NCBI GenBank assembly: GCA_035995165.1
Contig: DASYKU010000059.1
Span: forward strand, 1 to 64,000
DNA length: 64,000 nucleotides
Direction of reading: 5' to 3'
Origin: Mycobacteriales bacterium
GTDB taxonomy: Bacteria; Actinomycetota; Actinomycetes; Mycobacteriales; CADCTP01
Below the pieces are notes generated by a model that saw only the letters and a program-made list of their open reading frames with translations, was not told the DNA's origin and made no database searches. Positions 43,725 to 52,202 of this stretch are shown in pieces (the first letter of the stretch is position 1; the number at the start of each line of letters is the position of its first letter). The position numbers were made by a program, and so were the translations under genes.

Positions 43725-44438
43725 TCAGGACCCGGATGAGCCGTACCGCTCCAGCTTGATCCGGCTCCGGTCGTAGCCCTGCTGCGCCAGCAGGGTCGCG
43801 GCGGCCTCGACGAAGCCGGTGGAGCCGCAGACGTACGCGGGGCCGTCGTCGAAGGCGACCGCCGCGACGTCGTCCGCGGTGATCCGGCCGGCCGGTCTCG
43901 TCGCGGCCGGCGGCGTCCGTCGCGTGTAGACGACCGTGGTCTCGGGGCCGAGCTCGGTGGCGAAGATCAGCTCCTCCGGCGCCCGCACCGAGAACAGCAG
44001 CCGGACCGGGACGTCCGGGTGCGACAGCCGGCGCGAGCGCAGCATCGCCATCACCGGCGCCACCCCGGACCCGCCGGCCACCAGCAGCAGCGGGCTCTCG
44101 CCGCGCCAGACGAAGTAGCCGCCGACCGGCCCGCGCACCTCGACCTCGTCGCCCGCGACCACGTCCTCGGTCAGGTACGGCGAGACCTCGCCCGCGGGCA
44201 GCCGGTCCACGGTCAGCTCGACCACGCCCGCGTCCTCCGGCGGCGAGGCCACCGAGTACGACCGGCTGGCGCTGTAACCGTCCTCGGCGGTGAGCCGGAC
44301 GATGTAGTGCTGTCCGGGCAGGTGCGCGCGCCGGTCCGGCACCCGCAGCCGCAACGTGGCCACGTGCGCGTTCTCCGGCCGCACCGACTCCACCGTCGCG
44401 AACGTCCACGGCCCCGGCGTCGGCGCCGGCTCAGTCAC
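43725..44438 (-). CDS. Ferredoxin-reductase-type FAD/NAD(P)H oxidoreductase
   Basis: A 237-residue FNR-fold protein with FAD-binding SRSYSVASPPE, nucleotide-binding VAGGSGVAPVMAML and the C-terminal YVCGSTGFVEAA. It lacks a ferredoxin domain. The start overlaps the sulfite-oxidase-like stop by 8 bases. The two form a widely conserved actinobacterial pair in which this protein probably delivers or accepts electrons for the molybdoenzyme. Confidence 0.9.
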   Translation of the reverse strand: MTEPAPTPGPWTFATVESVRPENAHVATLRLRVPDRRAHLPGQHYIVRLTAEDGYSASRSYSVASPPEDAGVVELTVDRLPAGEVSPYLTEDVVAGDEVEVRGPVGGYFVWRGESPLLLVAGGSGVAPVMAMLRSRRLSHPDVPVRLLFSVRAPEELIFATELGPETTVVYTRRTPPAATRPAGRITADDVAAVAFDDGPAYVCGSTGFVEAAATLLAQQGYDRSRIKLERYGSSGS

Positions 44439-45039
44439 CCTGGTAGCGCTGCTCGCGCCAGGGGTCGCCGCGGTCGTGGTAGCCGCGGACCTCCCAGAAA
44501 CCGGGCTCGTCGTGGTCGAGCAGCGTGATCGTCTCGATCCACTTCGCGCTCTTCCAGAAGTACAGGTGCGGCACGATCATCCGCACCGGCCCGCCGTGCT
44601 CGACCGGCAGCGGCCGGCCCTCGTGCTCCCAGACGATCCAGGCCTTGCCGCCGGTGATGTCCGCCAGCGGCAGGTTGGTCGTGTAGCCGGTGCTGCTCGT
44701 CGCCACCGCGAACGTCGCCTCCGGCGTCGGCCGGGCCTCGGCCAGCAGCGTGTCGACCGAGATGCCGGCGAAGGACGTGTCCAGTTTGGACCACGTGGTG
44801 ACGCAGTGGATGTCGCCGCTGAAGCGGTCCGGCGCCAGCTGCTGGACCTCTTTCCAGGTCCACGTCATGGGCTTCTCGACGCGCCCGTTGACGGTGATCG
44901 ACCACGAGTCGAGGTCGAGGCGCGGAGTCAGCTCCGCGGTGAGGACGGGCCACCCCGAGCCCACGTCGTACTGACCCGGGGGAAGACGGCCGGGCTCGCC
45001 GCCGCGGCGACGACCGGTGAAACCACGCGAAGCTCGCAC
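44431..45039 (-). CDS. Sulfite-oxidase-like molybdopterin oxidoreductase
   Basis: A 202-residue enzyme of the sulfite oxidase/YedY fold. The molybdenum-ligating residue is Cys79 in GDIHCVTTWSKLD. GGPVRMIVPHLYFWKSAKW contributes to cofactor binding. No Tat or Sec signal is present, so it is cytoplasmic, unlike YedY/MsrP. GTG at 45039 is chosen by homology to the region before PGQYDVG; no good ribosome-binding site is seen, so the start is uncertain. The substrate is unknown. Confidence 0.88.
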   Translation of the reverse strand: MRASRGFTGRRRGGEPGRLPPGQYDVGSGWPVLTAELTPRLDLDSWSITVNGRVEKPMTWTWKEVQQLAPDRFSGDIHCVTTWSKLDTSFAGISVDTLLAEARPTPEATFAVATSSTGYTTNLPLADITGGKAWIVWEHEGRPLPVEHGGPVRMIVPHLYFWKSAKWIETITLLDHDEPGFWEVRGYHDRGDPWREQRYQGD

Positions 45040-45049
45040 GGGAAGGAAT

Positions 45050-45694
45050 CTACTCGGCCCGCAGCCGGACGGACCGGCGTACGCCGATGGCGAGCGCCAC
45101 ACCGCCGGCCGGCGCGACGACCACCCCGGTGACCAGCAGCCCCAGCGCGAGCCGGCGCAGGAAACCGGCCCGCAACGCCAGCGCGGCGGTCACCTCCAGG
45201 CCGGCGGACCCGTCGGCGTTCATCACCACCAGCCGCTGGCCGCCCGTACGCACCGGTACGTCGATCGTCTGCTGTCCGCTGCCGGTCGCGCTGACCGTCC
45301 ACACCCGCTGACCGGCCGGCCGGGCCGGGCCGCCGGCGCCCTCGTGCGGGACCAGCGTCGCCCGCAGCGGGGACAGCCGGACCGCGGTCAGCTCGTCGTA
45401 CCCGACGCCGGACAGGTAGCGGTCGACCGCCGCGGCCGGCCCGACGCCGAGGAAGACCGGGCCGCCGTCGGTGGACTCGACCCGGACCCGCACGGTCGCG
45501 TCGAGGCCACCGGTGCCCAGGCCCGCGGCGTCGGAGACCAACGCGTACCGCTGGGTGGACAGCGTGCCGGCGCTGCCGCCGAAGGCGCCGTCGCGGCCGG
45601 TCAGCAGGAGCAGCACGACACCGGTGACGCCGAGCGCGAGACCGATCAGCGCACAGACCGCGCCGAGCGCCACCAGCAGCACTCTTCCGGTCAC
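45050..45694 (-). CDS. Membrane protein of unknown function
   Basis: A 214-residue protein with one N-terminal membrane helix (VLLVALGAVCALIGLALGV), an extracytoplasmic beta-rich domain of about 140 residues and a second helix near the C-terminus (LALGLLVTGVVVAPAGGVAL), ending in a basic tail. I do not recognise a family with confidence. It lies 10 bases upstream of the sulfite-oxidase-like gene in the same direction, suggesting an operon of three. Confidence 0.7.
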   Translation of the reverse strand: MTGRVLLVALGAVCALIGLALGVTGVVLLLLTGRDGAFGGSAGTLSTQRYALVSDAAGLGTGGLDATVRVRVESTDGGPVFLGVGPAAAVDRYLSGVGYDELTAVRLSPLRATLVPHEGAGGPARPAGQRVWTVSATGSGQQTIDVPVRTGGQRLVVMNADGSAGLEVTAALALRAGFLRRLALGLLVTGVVVAPAGGVALAIGVRRSVRLRAE

Positions 45695-45797
45695 CGCACA
45701 CCATCCGGGCTCGTCGCGGACGGCCGCCGGAGCCCCGGCGTGCCGTAGCCGAGGACACTACTGGCGGGACGATGATCTCCCTTTGCCGACCGGTTAG

Positions 45798-45826
45798 TTG
45801 TGGCCCCTCGGGGGCACGCCTAGGGT
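45798..45826 (+). promoter_or_regulatory. Probable promoter of the Asp-repeat / JmjC locus
   Basis: TTGTGG (45798-45803) and TAGGGT (45821-45826) are spaced by 17 bases. The predicted start near 45833 gives a 45-base leader ending in GAGGAGG before the ATG at 45878. No other promoter is needed for the two genes behind it. Confidence 0.55.
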
Positions 45827-45877
45827 CGGCGCGGGCCTGGTCGGCCCGTACCCCGACTCGACGAGGAGGCTGCGCTG

Positions 45878-46279
45878 ATGGCGCTGGACGATGACGACAT
45901 GGTGACGTCCGGACCGGGGAGCGAGGGTCCGGCTGACGGTGGCGCCGACGGCGTCGCGGGCGTGCACGACGGTGGTGCCGACGGTGGCGCGGACGGCGGT
46001 GCCGATTCCGGTGCCGACTCCGGTGCCGGCGGCCCGGCCGACTCGGGCGCGGCCGACGGTGTGGCCGGGACGCACGATGGTGGCGCGGACGGCGGCGCCG
46101 AGGGTCCGGCCGACTCGGGCGCGGGCGGCGGCGCGTCGGGCGTGTCCGACGGTGGTGCCGACGGCGGCGCCGACTCCGGTGCCGAGGGTCCGGCCGACTC
46201 CGGTGCCGGTGACTCCGGCGCGGCCGGTGTCCACGACGGCGGCGCCGATGGCGGAGCGGACGGCGGGGCACAGCGCTGA
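45878..46279 (+). CDS. Asp/Gly/Ala repeat protein, possible substrate of the adjacent oxygenase
   Basis: A 133-residue protein built from four-residue units of the type D-G-G-A or D-S-G-A, so that Asp recurs every fourth position. After a short N-terminus (MALDDDDMVTSGPGSEGPAD), higher-order units begin at residues 28, 64, 88 and 117 with G-[VT]-[HS]-DGGADGGA. It contains no Lys, Cys, Tyr, Phe or Trp, only one Arg (last residue) and three His. A strong GAGGAGG precedes the ATG. It is followed 20 bases later by the JmjC/cupin gene. The regular Asp spacing suggests a modified repeat peptide. Whether it is cleaved or secreted is unknown; there is no signal peptide. Confidence 0.82.
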   Translation: MALDDDDMVTSGPGSEGPADGGADGVAGVHDGGADGGADGGADSGADSGAGGPADSGAADGVAGTHDGGADGGAEGPADSGAGGGASGVSDGGADGGADSGAEGPADSGAGDSGAAGVHDGGADGGADGGAQR

Positions 46280-46299
46280 GCACGGAATCCGGCGTCGCG

Positions 46300-47526
46300 G
46301 TGCCGGGCGGTCCCACTCCGGACCGCCCGGCCCTGCGCCGCTGCATCGGCATCTCCCCGGCCGAGTTCGCGGCCTCGCACTGGGCGGCCAAGCCCCTGCT
46401 GACGCCCGCCGCCGGGAACTTCGCGGACCTCTTCAGCCTGGCCGCGGTGGACGAGCTGGTCTCCACCCGCGGGCTGCGTACGCCGTTCCTGCGGGTGGCC
46501 AACCAGGGCAAGGTCGTCGAGCCGGCCCGGTTCACCCGCGGTGGCGGCGCCGGCGCCGAGGTCTCCGACCAGCTCGCCGACGACCGGCTGACCGAGCTGT
46601 TCGCCGACGGCTCCACCCTGGTGCTGCAGGGACTGCACCGGACCTGGCCGCCGCTGGTCGACTTCGGCGGCCGGCTCGCCGCCGAGCTCGGGCACCCGGT
46701 CCAGATCAACGCGTACGTGACACCCCCGCAGAACAAGGGGTTCTCGGCGCACTTCGACGTCCATGACGTGTTCGTGCTGCAGGTCGCCGGCGAGAAGCGG
46801 TGGACCATCCACGCGCCGGTGCACGAGGCGCCGCTGCGGGACCAGGAATGGAACCGCTACCGCACCGCGGTGGCGGCGCGGGCGGCCGAGGAACCGGCCA
46901 TCGACACCATGCTGCGCCCGGGTGACGCGCTCTACCTGCCGCGGGGCTGGCTGCACTCGGCCGAGGCGCTCGGCGACGTGTCCGTACACCTGACGATCGG
47001 CATCCACTCCGTCACCCGGTACGCGTTGGTGGAGGCGTTGACCGCGCTGGCGGCGGAGGAACCGGAGCTGCGGACCTCGCTGCCGCTCGGCGTCGACGTG
47101 GCCGACCCGGACCAGCTCGGGCCCGATCTGGCCGCGACCGTCGAGGCGCTGACCGGCTGGCTCGGCAAGGCCGACCCGGCTCAGGTCGCCGACCGCGTGC
47201 GGCGTCGCGTGTGGACACAGACCCGGCCGGAGCCGGTCGGCCCGCTGGCCCAGGCGGCCGCGGCCCGCTCGGTCACCGACGGCACGACCGTCCGGGTGCG
47301 CGGGGGACTGCGGCACCGGCTGCGGCCGGTCGACGGCGGCACCGTGGTGCTGGAGCTGCCGGACCGGACGCTCTCGCTGCCGGCCGCGACCGCGGACGCG
47401 CTGCGGGCGTTGCTGTCCGGACAGGTTCTGGCCGCGGGTGAGCTGCCCGGTCTGGACGCGGCCGACGGGCGGACGCTGACCGCCCGGCTGCTGCGCGAGT
47501 CGATCGTGGTGCCGTCGGCCGAATGA
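46300..47526 (+). CDS. JmjC-type cupin oxygenase (ROX-like)
   Basis: A 408-residue Fe(II)/2-oxoglutarate-dependent oxygenase related to ribosomal-oxygenase (YcfD/MINA) proteins. The JmjC domain (about 95-230) has the iron ligands His151 and Asp153 in SAHFDVHDVF and His219 in LPRGWLHSAEA, with NAYVTPPQNKGF before and VAGEKRWTIH after. A C-terminal winged-helix-like part (about 255-405) probably mediates dimerisation or substrate binding. Known relatives hydroxylate protein side chains. GTG at 46300 has only a weak ribosome-binding site. It lies between the repeat protein and the [2Fe-2S] protein, with a 4-base overlap to the latter. Confidence 0.9.
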   Translation: MPGGPTPDRPALRRCIGISPAEFAASHWAAKPLLTPAAGNFADLFSLAAVDELVSTRGLRTPFLRVANQGKVVEPARFTRGGGAGAEVSDQLADDRLTELFADGSTLVLQGLHRTWPPLVDFGGRLAAELGHPVQINAYVTPPQNKGFSAHFDVHDVFVLQVAGEKRWTIHAPVHEAPLRDQEWNRYRTAVAARAAEEPAIDTMLRPGDALYLPRGWLHSAEALGDVSVHLTIGIHSVTRYALVEALTALAAEEPELRTSLPLGVDVADPDQLGPDLAATVEALTGWLGKADPAQVADRVRRRVWTQTRPEPVGPLAQAAAARSVTDGTTVRVRGGLRHRLRPVDGGTVVLELPDRTLSLPAATADALRALLSGQVLAAGELPGLDAADGRTLTARLLRESIVVPSAE

Positions 47527-48509
47527 GCGAGCCGCCCGCTCCCGGAGTCCCCGTGGATGCGGGACCTCCGGCGGCGGTCTCGGCGGTGTTCCGGCTGGGC
47601 CAGGCGCTGGAGCGGCTCGGGAGCGGGCCGGGCGGGATCTCCGAGCGGTGTGCCCCCTCGGCCGAGCGGCGGGGTGACCTCCGGCTCGGCTCGGCCTCGC
47701 CGACGGCGCGCTGGCTGCTGGTCGAGCAGCCCGGCGGCTGGGGGTCCGACGCGCTGCTGGAGTCCACTCTGGACCGTACTGTCGGGGCGGAGCTCCTGCG
47801 CCGCTGGGAGGACGGGGCCGGCATCCGGGTGCTGCTGATCCGCCGGCCCGGCCGCCGACCGGCCCCGGCCCGCCGCGCCTGGGCCGTGGTCGACTCCCGG
47901 GCCGGCCGGGAACGGGTCGGCTGGGGCAGCTGGGAACGCCCCGACGAGCTGCTGGACCTCCCGGTCGGCGCCGACGCGGGCGAGCCCGGCGGCCCGCTCT
48001 ACCTGGTCTGCGCGCACGGCCGGCACGACGCCTGCTGCGCGATCCGCGGTCGCCCGGTGGCGCAGTCGCTGGAGGCGGCCCGGCCGGGCGCGGTCTGGGA
48101 GTGCTCGCACATCGGCGGCGACCGGTTCGCCGCGAACGTCGTCGCCCTGCCGCACGGGCTGTTCTACGGGCACGTCACCCCGGCCACGGCGCCGGCGGTG
48201 GCGACCGCGTACGAGCAGGGCGAGGTCCGTACCGACCTGCTCCGCGGCCGGTCCGCGTTCGCGCCGCCGGCCCAGGCGGCCCAGCACCACGCCCGGCTCG
48301 CGCTGGGGGAGACCCGGGTGGACGCGCTGCGCCCGCTCGGCATGGCCGCGCTGGCCGACCGGACCTGGCGCGTCCGCCTGGCCGCGCCCGGCGGCGCCCT
48401 GCTGGTGACGGTCCGGGCCGCGCTCGGCGCGCCGGTCCGGCTCACCTGCTCCTCGATACGGGCCGAGCGCCCGCGCACCTGGGAGCTGCTCCGCCTCGAA
48501 CGGGCCTGA
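47523..48509 (+). CDS. Sucrase/ferredoxin-like thioredoxin-fold [2Fe-2S] protein
   Basis: A 328-residue Suc_Fer-like protein. The thioredoxin-like ferredoxin core has LVCAHGRHDACCAIRGRPVA and VWECSHIGGDRFAANVVALP, supplying the Cys/His residues expected for an iron-sulfur cluster. The N-terminal half (about 1-150) is a variable related domain. ATG at 47523 overlaps the oxygenase stop (ATGA). Co-translation with a 2-oxoglutarate oxygenase suggests a reductase or electron-supply role, which is inferred. Confidence 0.88.
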   Translation: MSEPPAPGVPVDAGPPAAVSAVFRLGQALERLGSGPGGISERCAPSAERRGDLRLGSASPTARWLLVEQPGGWGSDALLESTLDRTVGAELLRRWEDGAGIRVLLIRRPGRRPAPARRAWAVVDSRAGRERVGWGSWERPDELLDLPVGADAGEPGGPLYLVCAHGRHDACCAIRGRPVAQSLEAARPGAVWECSHIGGDRFAANVVALPHGLFYGHVTPATAPAVATAYEQGEVRTDLLRGRSAFAPPAQAAQHHARLALGETRVDALRPLGMAALADRTWRVRLAAPGGALLVTVRAALGAPVRLTCSSIRAERPRTWELLRLERA

Positions 48510-48582
48510 GCGTGTCGTGCCGGGAGCATGTCGCAGCGTGACGCATGCTGGTCGGGACGTCGACAGTCTCGGGGGAGACCGC

Positions 48583-48673
48583 ATGTTCCGTGCCACCAAG
48601 GTCCGCGGGCGGGCACTGGTTCGACGCGGAGCACGCCGACCGCGACGGCGGCAACTGCGTCGTCCACCTCTAG
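48583..48673 (+). pseudogene. Short frameshifted open frame of unknown family
   Basis: ATG at 48583 has an excellent GGGGGAG 7 bases upstream and starts MFRATKVR. In that frame the rest is Arg-rich nonsense running antisense through the antiporter gene. A shift of one base in the G-run near 48606-48613 gives GGHWFDAEHADRDGGNCVVHL and a stop at 48671-48673, directly before the antiporter stop. This suggests a 30-residue protein broken by one indel, or a sequencing error. I do not recognise the family. Confidence 0.4.
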
Positions 48674-50278
48674 TCAGGAGGGCTCGCTGCGGGACAGCAG
48701 CCGCTCCTCGTGATCCAGCTCCCGCTGCAGCGTGCGCAGGTCGGCGTCCCGCAGCTGCCCGGAGTCGCGGCGGCGCAGCAGCTCCCGCCGTTCGGCCTCG
48801 ATCATGGCCCGGCGCAGCTCCGCCACCTCCAGGCCCGGGCCGACGCCGTCGGCCTCGTCGACGTCGGCCCGGTCCAGCAGCCGCAGCCGCTCCTTGCGCC
48901 GGTGCAGCCGCCGCTCGTTGTCCTGCCGCACCCGCTCCAGCACGTCGGCGTCGAAGTCCGCGCCGGCGGACAGGTCGTCCAGCTGCCGCAGCGCCGCCTC
49001 GGCCGCGGCGACCCGGGCCTCGCCGCGGGCCCGCAGCCGCCCGGCCCGGTCGTCGCGCAACCCCAGCAGTCGCAGGATCGGCCCGAGCGTCAGCCCCTGC
49101 CCGACCAGCGTCACCAGCACGACCAGGTACGCGCACAGCAGCATCAGCTCCCGCCCCGGCAGCGGCCGCCCGTCCCCGGTCGTCAGCGGCAGCGCGAACG
49201 CCGCCGCCAGCGTGATCACCCCGCGGGTGCCGGCCCAGGACAGCGCGATCAGCTCGCGGCCGCCGAGGGCCGCCGCGTTCTCCCCGAGCATCCGGCCGGG
49301 CAGGTGCACGAGCAGGTAGAGCCAGAGCGGCCGGACCAGCAGCACCCCGGCCAGGGTCAGTACGCAGGCCAGCACCGTACGGCCCGGGGTGATGTCGTCC
49401 AGCCCGCCCAGCACGACCGGCACCTGCTGGCCGATGAGCAGGAAGACCAGGCCCTCCAGCAGCAGCGCGACCAGTCGCCAGACCGACAGCGCCTGCAGCC
49501 GGGTCGCGGCCGAGATCACCGTGGGCGAGGAGTGGCTGATCAGGAGCCCGGCCACCACGACCGCGAGCACGCCGGACGCGTGCACCTCCTCGGCGGCCAG
49601 GTACGCCGCGAACGGCGTCGCCAGCGACACCACCGTCTCCAGCAGCGAGTCGTCCAGCCGCCGGTAGAGCTGCCGGGACAGCCAGGCGATCAGCAACCCG
49701 ACCGCGATCCCGCCCAGCGCCGCCAGCGCGAACTGCCCGGACGCATGCAGCAGGGAGAATCCGGCGCCGGCCACCGAGGCGACCGCGACCTGGTAGACGG
49801 TCAGCGCGGTCGCGTCGTTGAGCAGCCCTTCGCCCTCGACCAGCGTCATCAGCCGCGGCGGCAGGCCGGCCCGGCGGGCCACCCCGAGCGCGGCCACCGG
49901 GTCCGGCGGCGCCACCGCCGCGCCCAGCGCCAGCGCGGCCGCGAACGGCAGCCCCGGCACGATCAGCTGCAGCAGCCCGCCGACCGTGAACGCCGTCGCC
50001 AGCACCAGCCCGACCGAGAGCGAGGCCACCGGCCGGCGGCTGGCCCGGATGTCGACCAGGCTGGCCTCGATCGCGGCGGAGTAGAGGAGCGGCGGGATGA
50101 TCACCGCCAGCACCAGGTCCGGTTCGAGGCCGACGTTGCGCCCGGGCAGCGCCGCGTACGCCAGGCCGGCCAGCACGAGCACCACCGGCACCGGGATGCG
50201 CAGCCGCCGGGCCACCAGCGAGCCGAGGACGACCACCCCGACCGCGGCGAGCACGAAGGCCACCTGGTGCTCGATCAC
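48674..50278 (-). CDS. Na+/H+ antiporter (CPA1 family), second copy
   Basis: A 534-residue CPA1 antiporter with about 12 helices. Visible are IIPPLLYSAAIEASL, GAAVAPPDPVAALGVA, the ND pair in EGEGLLNDATALT and SWAGTRGVITLAAAFALP. A long charged C-terminal tail of about 130 residues ends in a Glu/Arg-rich helix (RRAMIEAERRELLRRR) that closely resembles the tail of the antiporter at 20675-22264. The two are paralogues rather than a recent duplication. GTG start at 50278. It is divergent from the flippase-like gene. Confidence 0.93.
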   Translation of the reverse strand: MIEHQVAFVLAAVGVVVLGSLVARRLRIPVPVVLVLAGLAYAALPGRNVGLEPDLVLAVIIPPLLYSAAIEASLVDIRASRRPVASLSVGLVLATAFTVGGLLQLIVPGLPFAAALALGAAVAPPDPVAALGVARRAGLPPRLMTLVEGEGLLNDATALTVYQVAVASVAGAGFSLLHASGQFALAALGGIAVGLLIAWLSRQLYRRLDDSLLETVVSLATPFAAYLAAEEVHASGVLAVVVAGLLISHSSPTVISAATRLQALSVWRLVALLLEGLVFLLIGQQVPVVLGGLDDITPGRTVLACVLTLAGVLLVRPLWLYLLVHLPGRMLGENAAALGGRELIALSWAGTRGVITLAAAFALPLTTGDGRPLPGRELMLLCAYLVVLVTLVGQGLTLGPILRLLGLRDDRAGRLRARGEARVAAAEAALRQLDDLSAGADFDADVLERVRQDNERRLHRRKERLRLLDRADVDEADGVGPGLEVAELRRAMIEAERRELLRRRDSGQLRDADLRTLQRELDHEERLLSRSEPS

Positions 50279-50475
50279 GCGTGCACTATCCCCTTTCCGC
50301 GGTGCGGGGTGAGGTCAGCCCCACCGGCAGTACGGGCGCTGGCCCGGTTCTCCGGCGTACCCGTCCGGCCGACGATCAACAGGTGACTCTTCTCGCCCCA
50401 TATCCGGGAGAACCCCGAGTCCGGTTCGGCACGTTCCCCGATGCGGGGGCGCGTCCGGCTGAGCAGGGTGAGGAC

Positions 50476-51615
50476 ATGGTCCTCACCGCCCCCGCGCCCA
50501 CGGTCACCCGGCCCGTTCCCCGGCCGAGGCGCGCCCCGCGACCCGGATCGCGGCCCGGGCCGCGCCCCGGTCCGGGCGTCGGCCCGGCCCTCGTTCCGGC
50601 CCTCGTTCCGGGCGTCGTTCCGGGCGTCGGGTCGGTCTCCGGGTCGGTCGCCGGGACGGCGGCCGGGCGGGGCTTCGGGTCGGGCGTCCGGGCCGGAGGG
50701 TGGGCGCGGGCGTCGAAGTGGGTGGCCGGGGGCGTGCTGGTCGCCGCGGTGACCATGCTCGTGCTGCAGTTGCGGGACGCCGAGCTGGACGCCGCGTTCG
50801 CCGCGGTGGACCCGGTCGCGCTGGCCGGCGCGTTCGGCTGGTTCGCGCTGTCGCTGGTTGCCGCCGCGTACACGGTGACCGGGTTCTCCCCGCTGCCGCT
50901 GCGGTTCGGGCAGACGCTGCTGGCCCAGCTCGCGGTCGGCGGGCTGCGGCTGGTGATGCCCTCGGCGGCCGGGATGCCGGCGGTGATCGTGCGCTACCTC
51001 ACCCGGTCCGGGGCCGGCGTCGCCGACGCGGCCGCCACCGTCGCCGCGGGCCAGGCCGCGCAGCTGGTCGCGACCGTGGCCGTGGTCGCCGCGCTCGGAG
51101 CCGGCTCGGCCGCCGGGCCCTCGCTGCCCAGCGGCACGATCGTCCTGGTCGTCCTGGCCGTGCTGGCCGTGCTCGTCCTGGCCGGCTGGATCGCGGCCCG
51201 GGTCAGCGCCCGGGTCCGGGCCGTACTGGCCGCGACCTGGCGCGGGCAGCTCGCGCTGGCCGCGCACGCCCGCCGGCACCCCGGGCGGGTCGCGGGCGGG
51301 CTGGCCGCCTCGGCCGCGCTCACCCTGTTCCACGTGCTCGCGTTCGCGGCCTGCGTCTCGGCCGCGGGCGGTTCGCTGCCGCTGGTCACGCTGGCCGCGA
51401 TCTACCTGGGCGCGGCCACCGCCGGGTCGCTGATCCCGACCCCGGGCGGCATCGGCCCGGTCGAGGCGGCGCTGGTCGCGGGGCTCACCGCGGCCGGCAT
51501 GCCGCTGCCGGCCGCAACCGCCGCGGCGCTGCTGTCCCGGCTGGTCTCGGTCTGGCTGCCGGCCGTGCCGGGGCTGGTCGCCGCCGGCGTACTCCGCCGC
51601 CGCGCCCTGCTCTAG
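50476..51615 (+). CDS. Flippase-like membrane protein (lysylphosphatidylglycerol synthase TM family)
   Basis: A 379-residue membrane protein of the UPF0104/LPG-synthase transmembrane family, with about eight helices. Typical segments are LAVGGLRLVMPSAAGMPAVIVRYL and LIPTPGGIGPVEAALVAGL near the end. The first 75 residues are a Pro/Arg/Gly/Val-rich low-complexity tail from an imperfect DNA repeat. ATG at 50476 follows AGGGTGAGGAC; the frame is open farther upstream without similarity. No synthetase domain is attached. Its stop shares CTAG with the convergent PASTA gene. Confidence 0.86.
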   Translation: MVLTAPAPTVTRPVPRPRRAPRPGSRPGPRPGPGVGPALVPALVPGVVPGVGSVSGSVAGTAAGRGFGSGVRAGGWARASKWVAGGVLVAAVTMLVLQLRDAELDAAFAAVDPVALAGAFGWFALSLVAAAYTVTGFSPLPLRFGQTLLAQLAVGGLRLVMPSAAGMPAVIVRYLTRSGAGVADAAATVAAGQAAQLVATVAVVAALGAGSAAGPSLPSGTIVLVVLAVLAVLVLAGWIAARVSARVRAVLAATWRGQLALAAHARRHPGRVAGGLAASAALTLFHVLAFAACVSAAGGSLPLVTLAAIYLGAATAGSLIPTPGGIGPVEAALVAGLTAAGMPLPAATAAALLSRLVSVWLPAVPGLVAAGVLRRRALL

Positions 51616-52202
51616 AGCCCGTCGGTCACCAGGATGACGGTGGACCCGGCCCGGACCACGGACCCGGCGGTGGGCCGCTGCGAGGTCACCCGCCGGTCGT
51701 CCCGGTCGGTGGTGAACAGCCCGCCGAGCACCTGGACCTTGAGGCCGGCGGCGGTGAGGGCAGCCGTCGCCGGCTTCACCCGCAGCCCGGTCACGTCCGG
51801 GACCGTCACCAGCTTCCCGACCGGCGTGGACAACGTCGGCCGCGGCGTGGGCTTCGGCTTGGGCTTCGGCGGCGCCACCGTGTGCGCGGACGGCAGCGGC
51901 TTCACCGGCACCGTGAACGTCGCGGTCGGCGGGGCCGGCACGGTCGTGGTCGGCGGGGCCGGCTCGCCGGTGGCCGCGGCCGCGGTGGTCGCCGGCGCCG
52001 CCACCGAGGTCGCGGGCGGCTGCGGCGTCGCGGCGGCCGAGACCGTGCCGCCCCGGCCGGTCACCGAGGAGACCATCCAGAACACCCCCACCACCGCGAG
52101 CAGCGCGACCACCACCGCGCCGGAGAGCAGCAGCCAGAGCGGGCGCCGCGCAGGCGGCGTGGATCGCGGGGATTCCCGGAACAGGTCGAACTCGTCGTCC
52201 AC
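51612..52202 (-). CDS. Single-pass PASTA-domain protein
   Basis: A 196-residue protein with a short cytoplasmic N-terminus, one membrane helix (LWLLLSGAVVVALLAVVGVFWM), a long Pro/Thr/Ala/Lys-rich spacer and one C-terminal PASTA domain (VTVPDVTGLRVKPATAALTAAGL, RVTSQRPTAGS). PASTA domains bind peptidoglycan fragments or beta-lactams. No kinase domain is present. GTG at 52202 with GGGAGA upstream is chosen over the in-frame GTG 45 bases farther upstream. Confidence 0.85.
   Translation of the reverse strand: MDDEFDLFRESPRSTPPARRPLWLLLSGAVVVALLAVVGVFWMVSSVTGRGGTVSAAATPQPPATSVAAPATTAAAATGEPAPPTTTVPAPPTATFTVPVKPLPSAHTVAPPKPKPKPTPRPTLSTPVGKLVTVPDVTGLRVKPATAALTAAGLKVQVLGGLFTTDRDDRRVTSQRPTAGSVVRAGSTVILVTDGL

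Noticed and set aside
45878-46279. CRISPR or non-coding tandem repeat reading of the DGGA-encoding region
   Set aside because: One open frame with a strong ribosome-binding site and a promoter crosses the whole repeat, and the period is a multiple of three.
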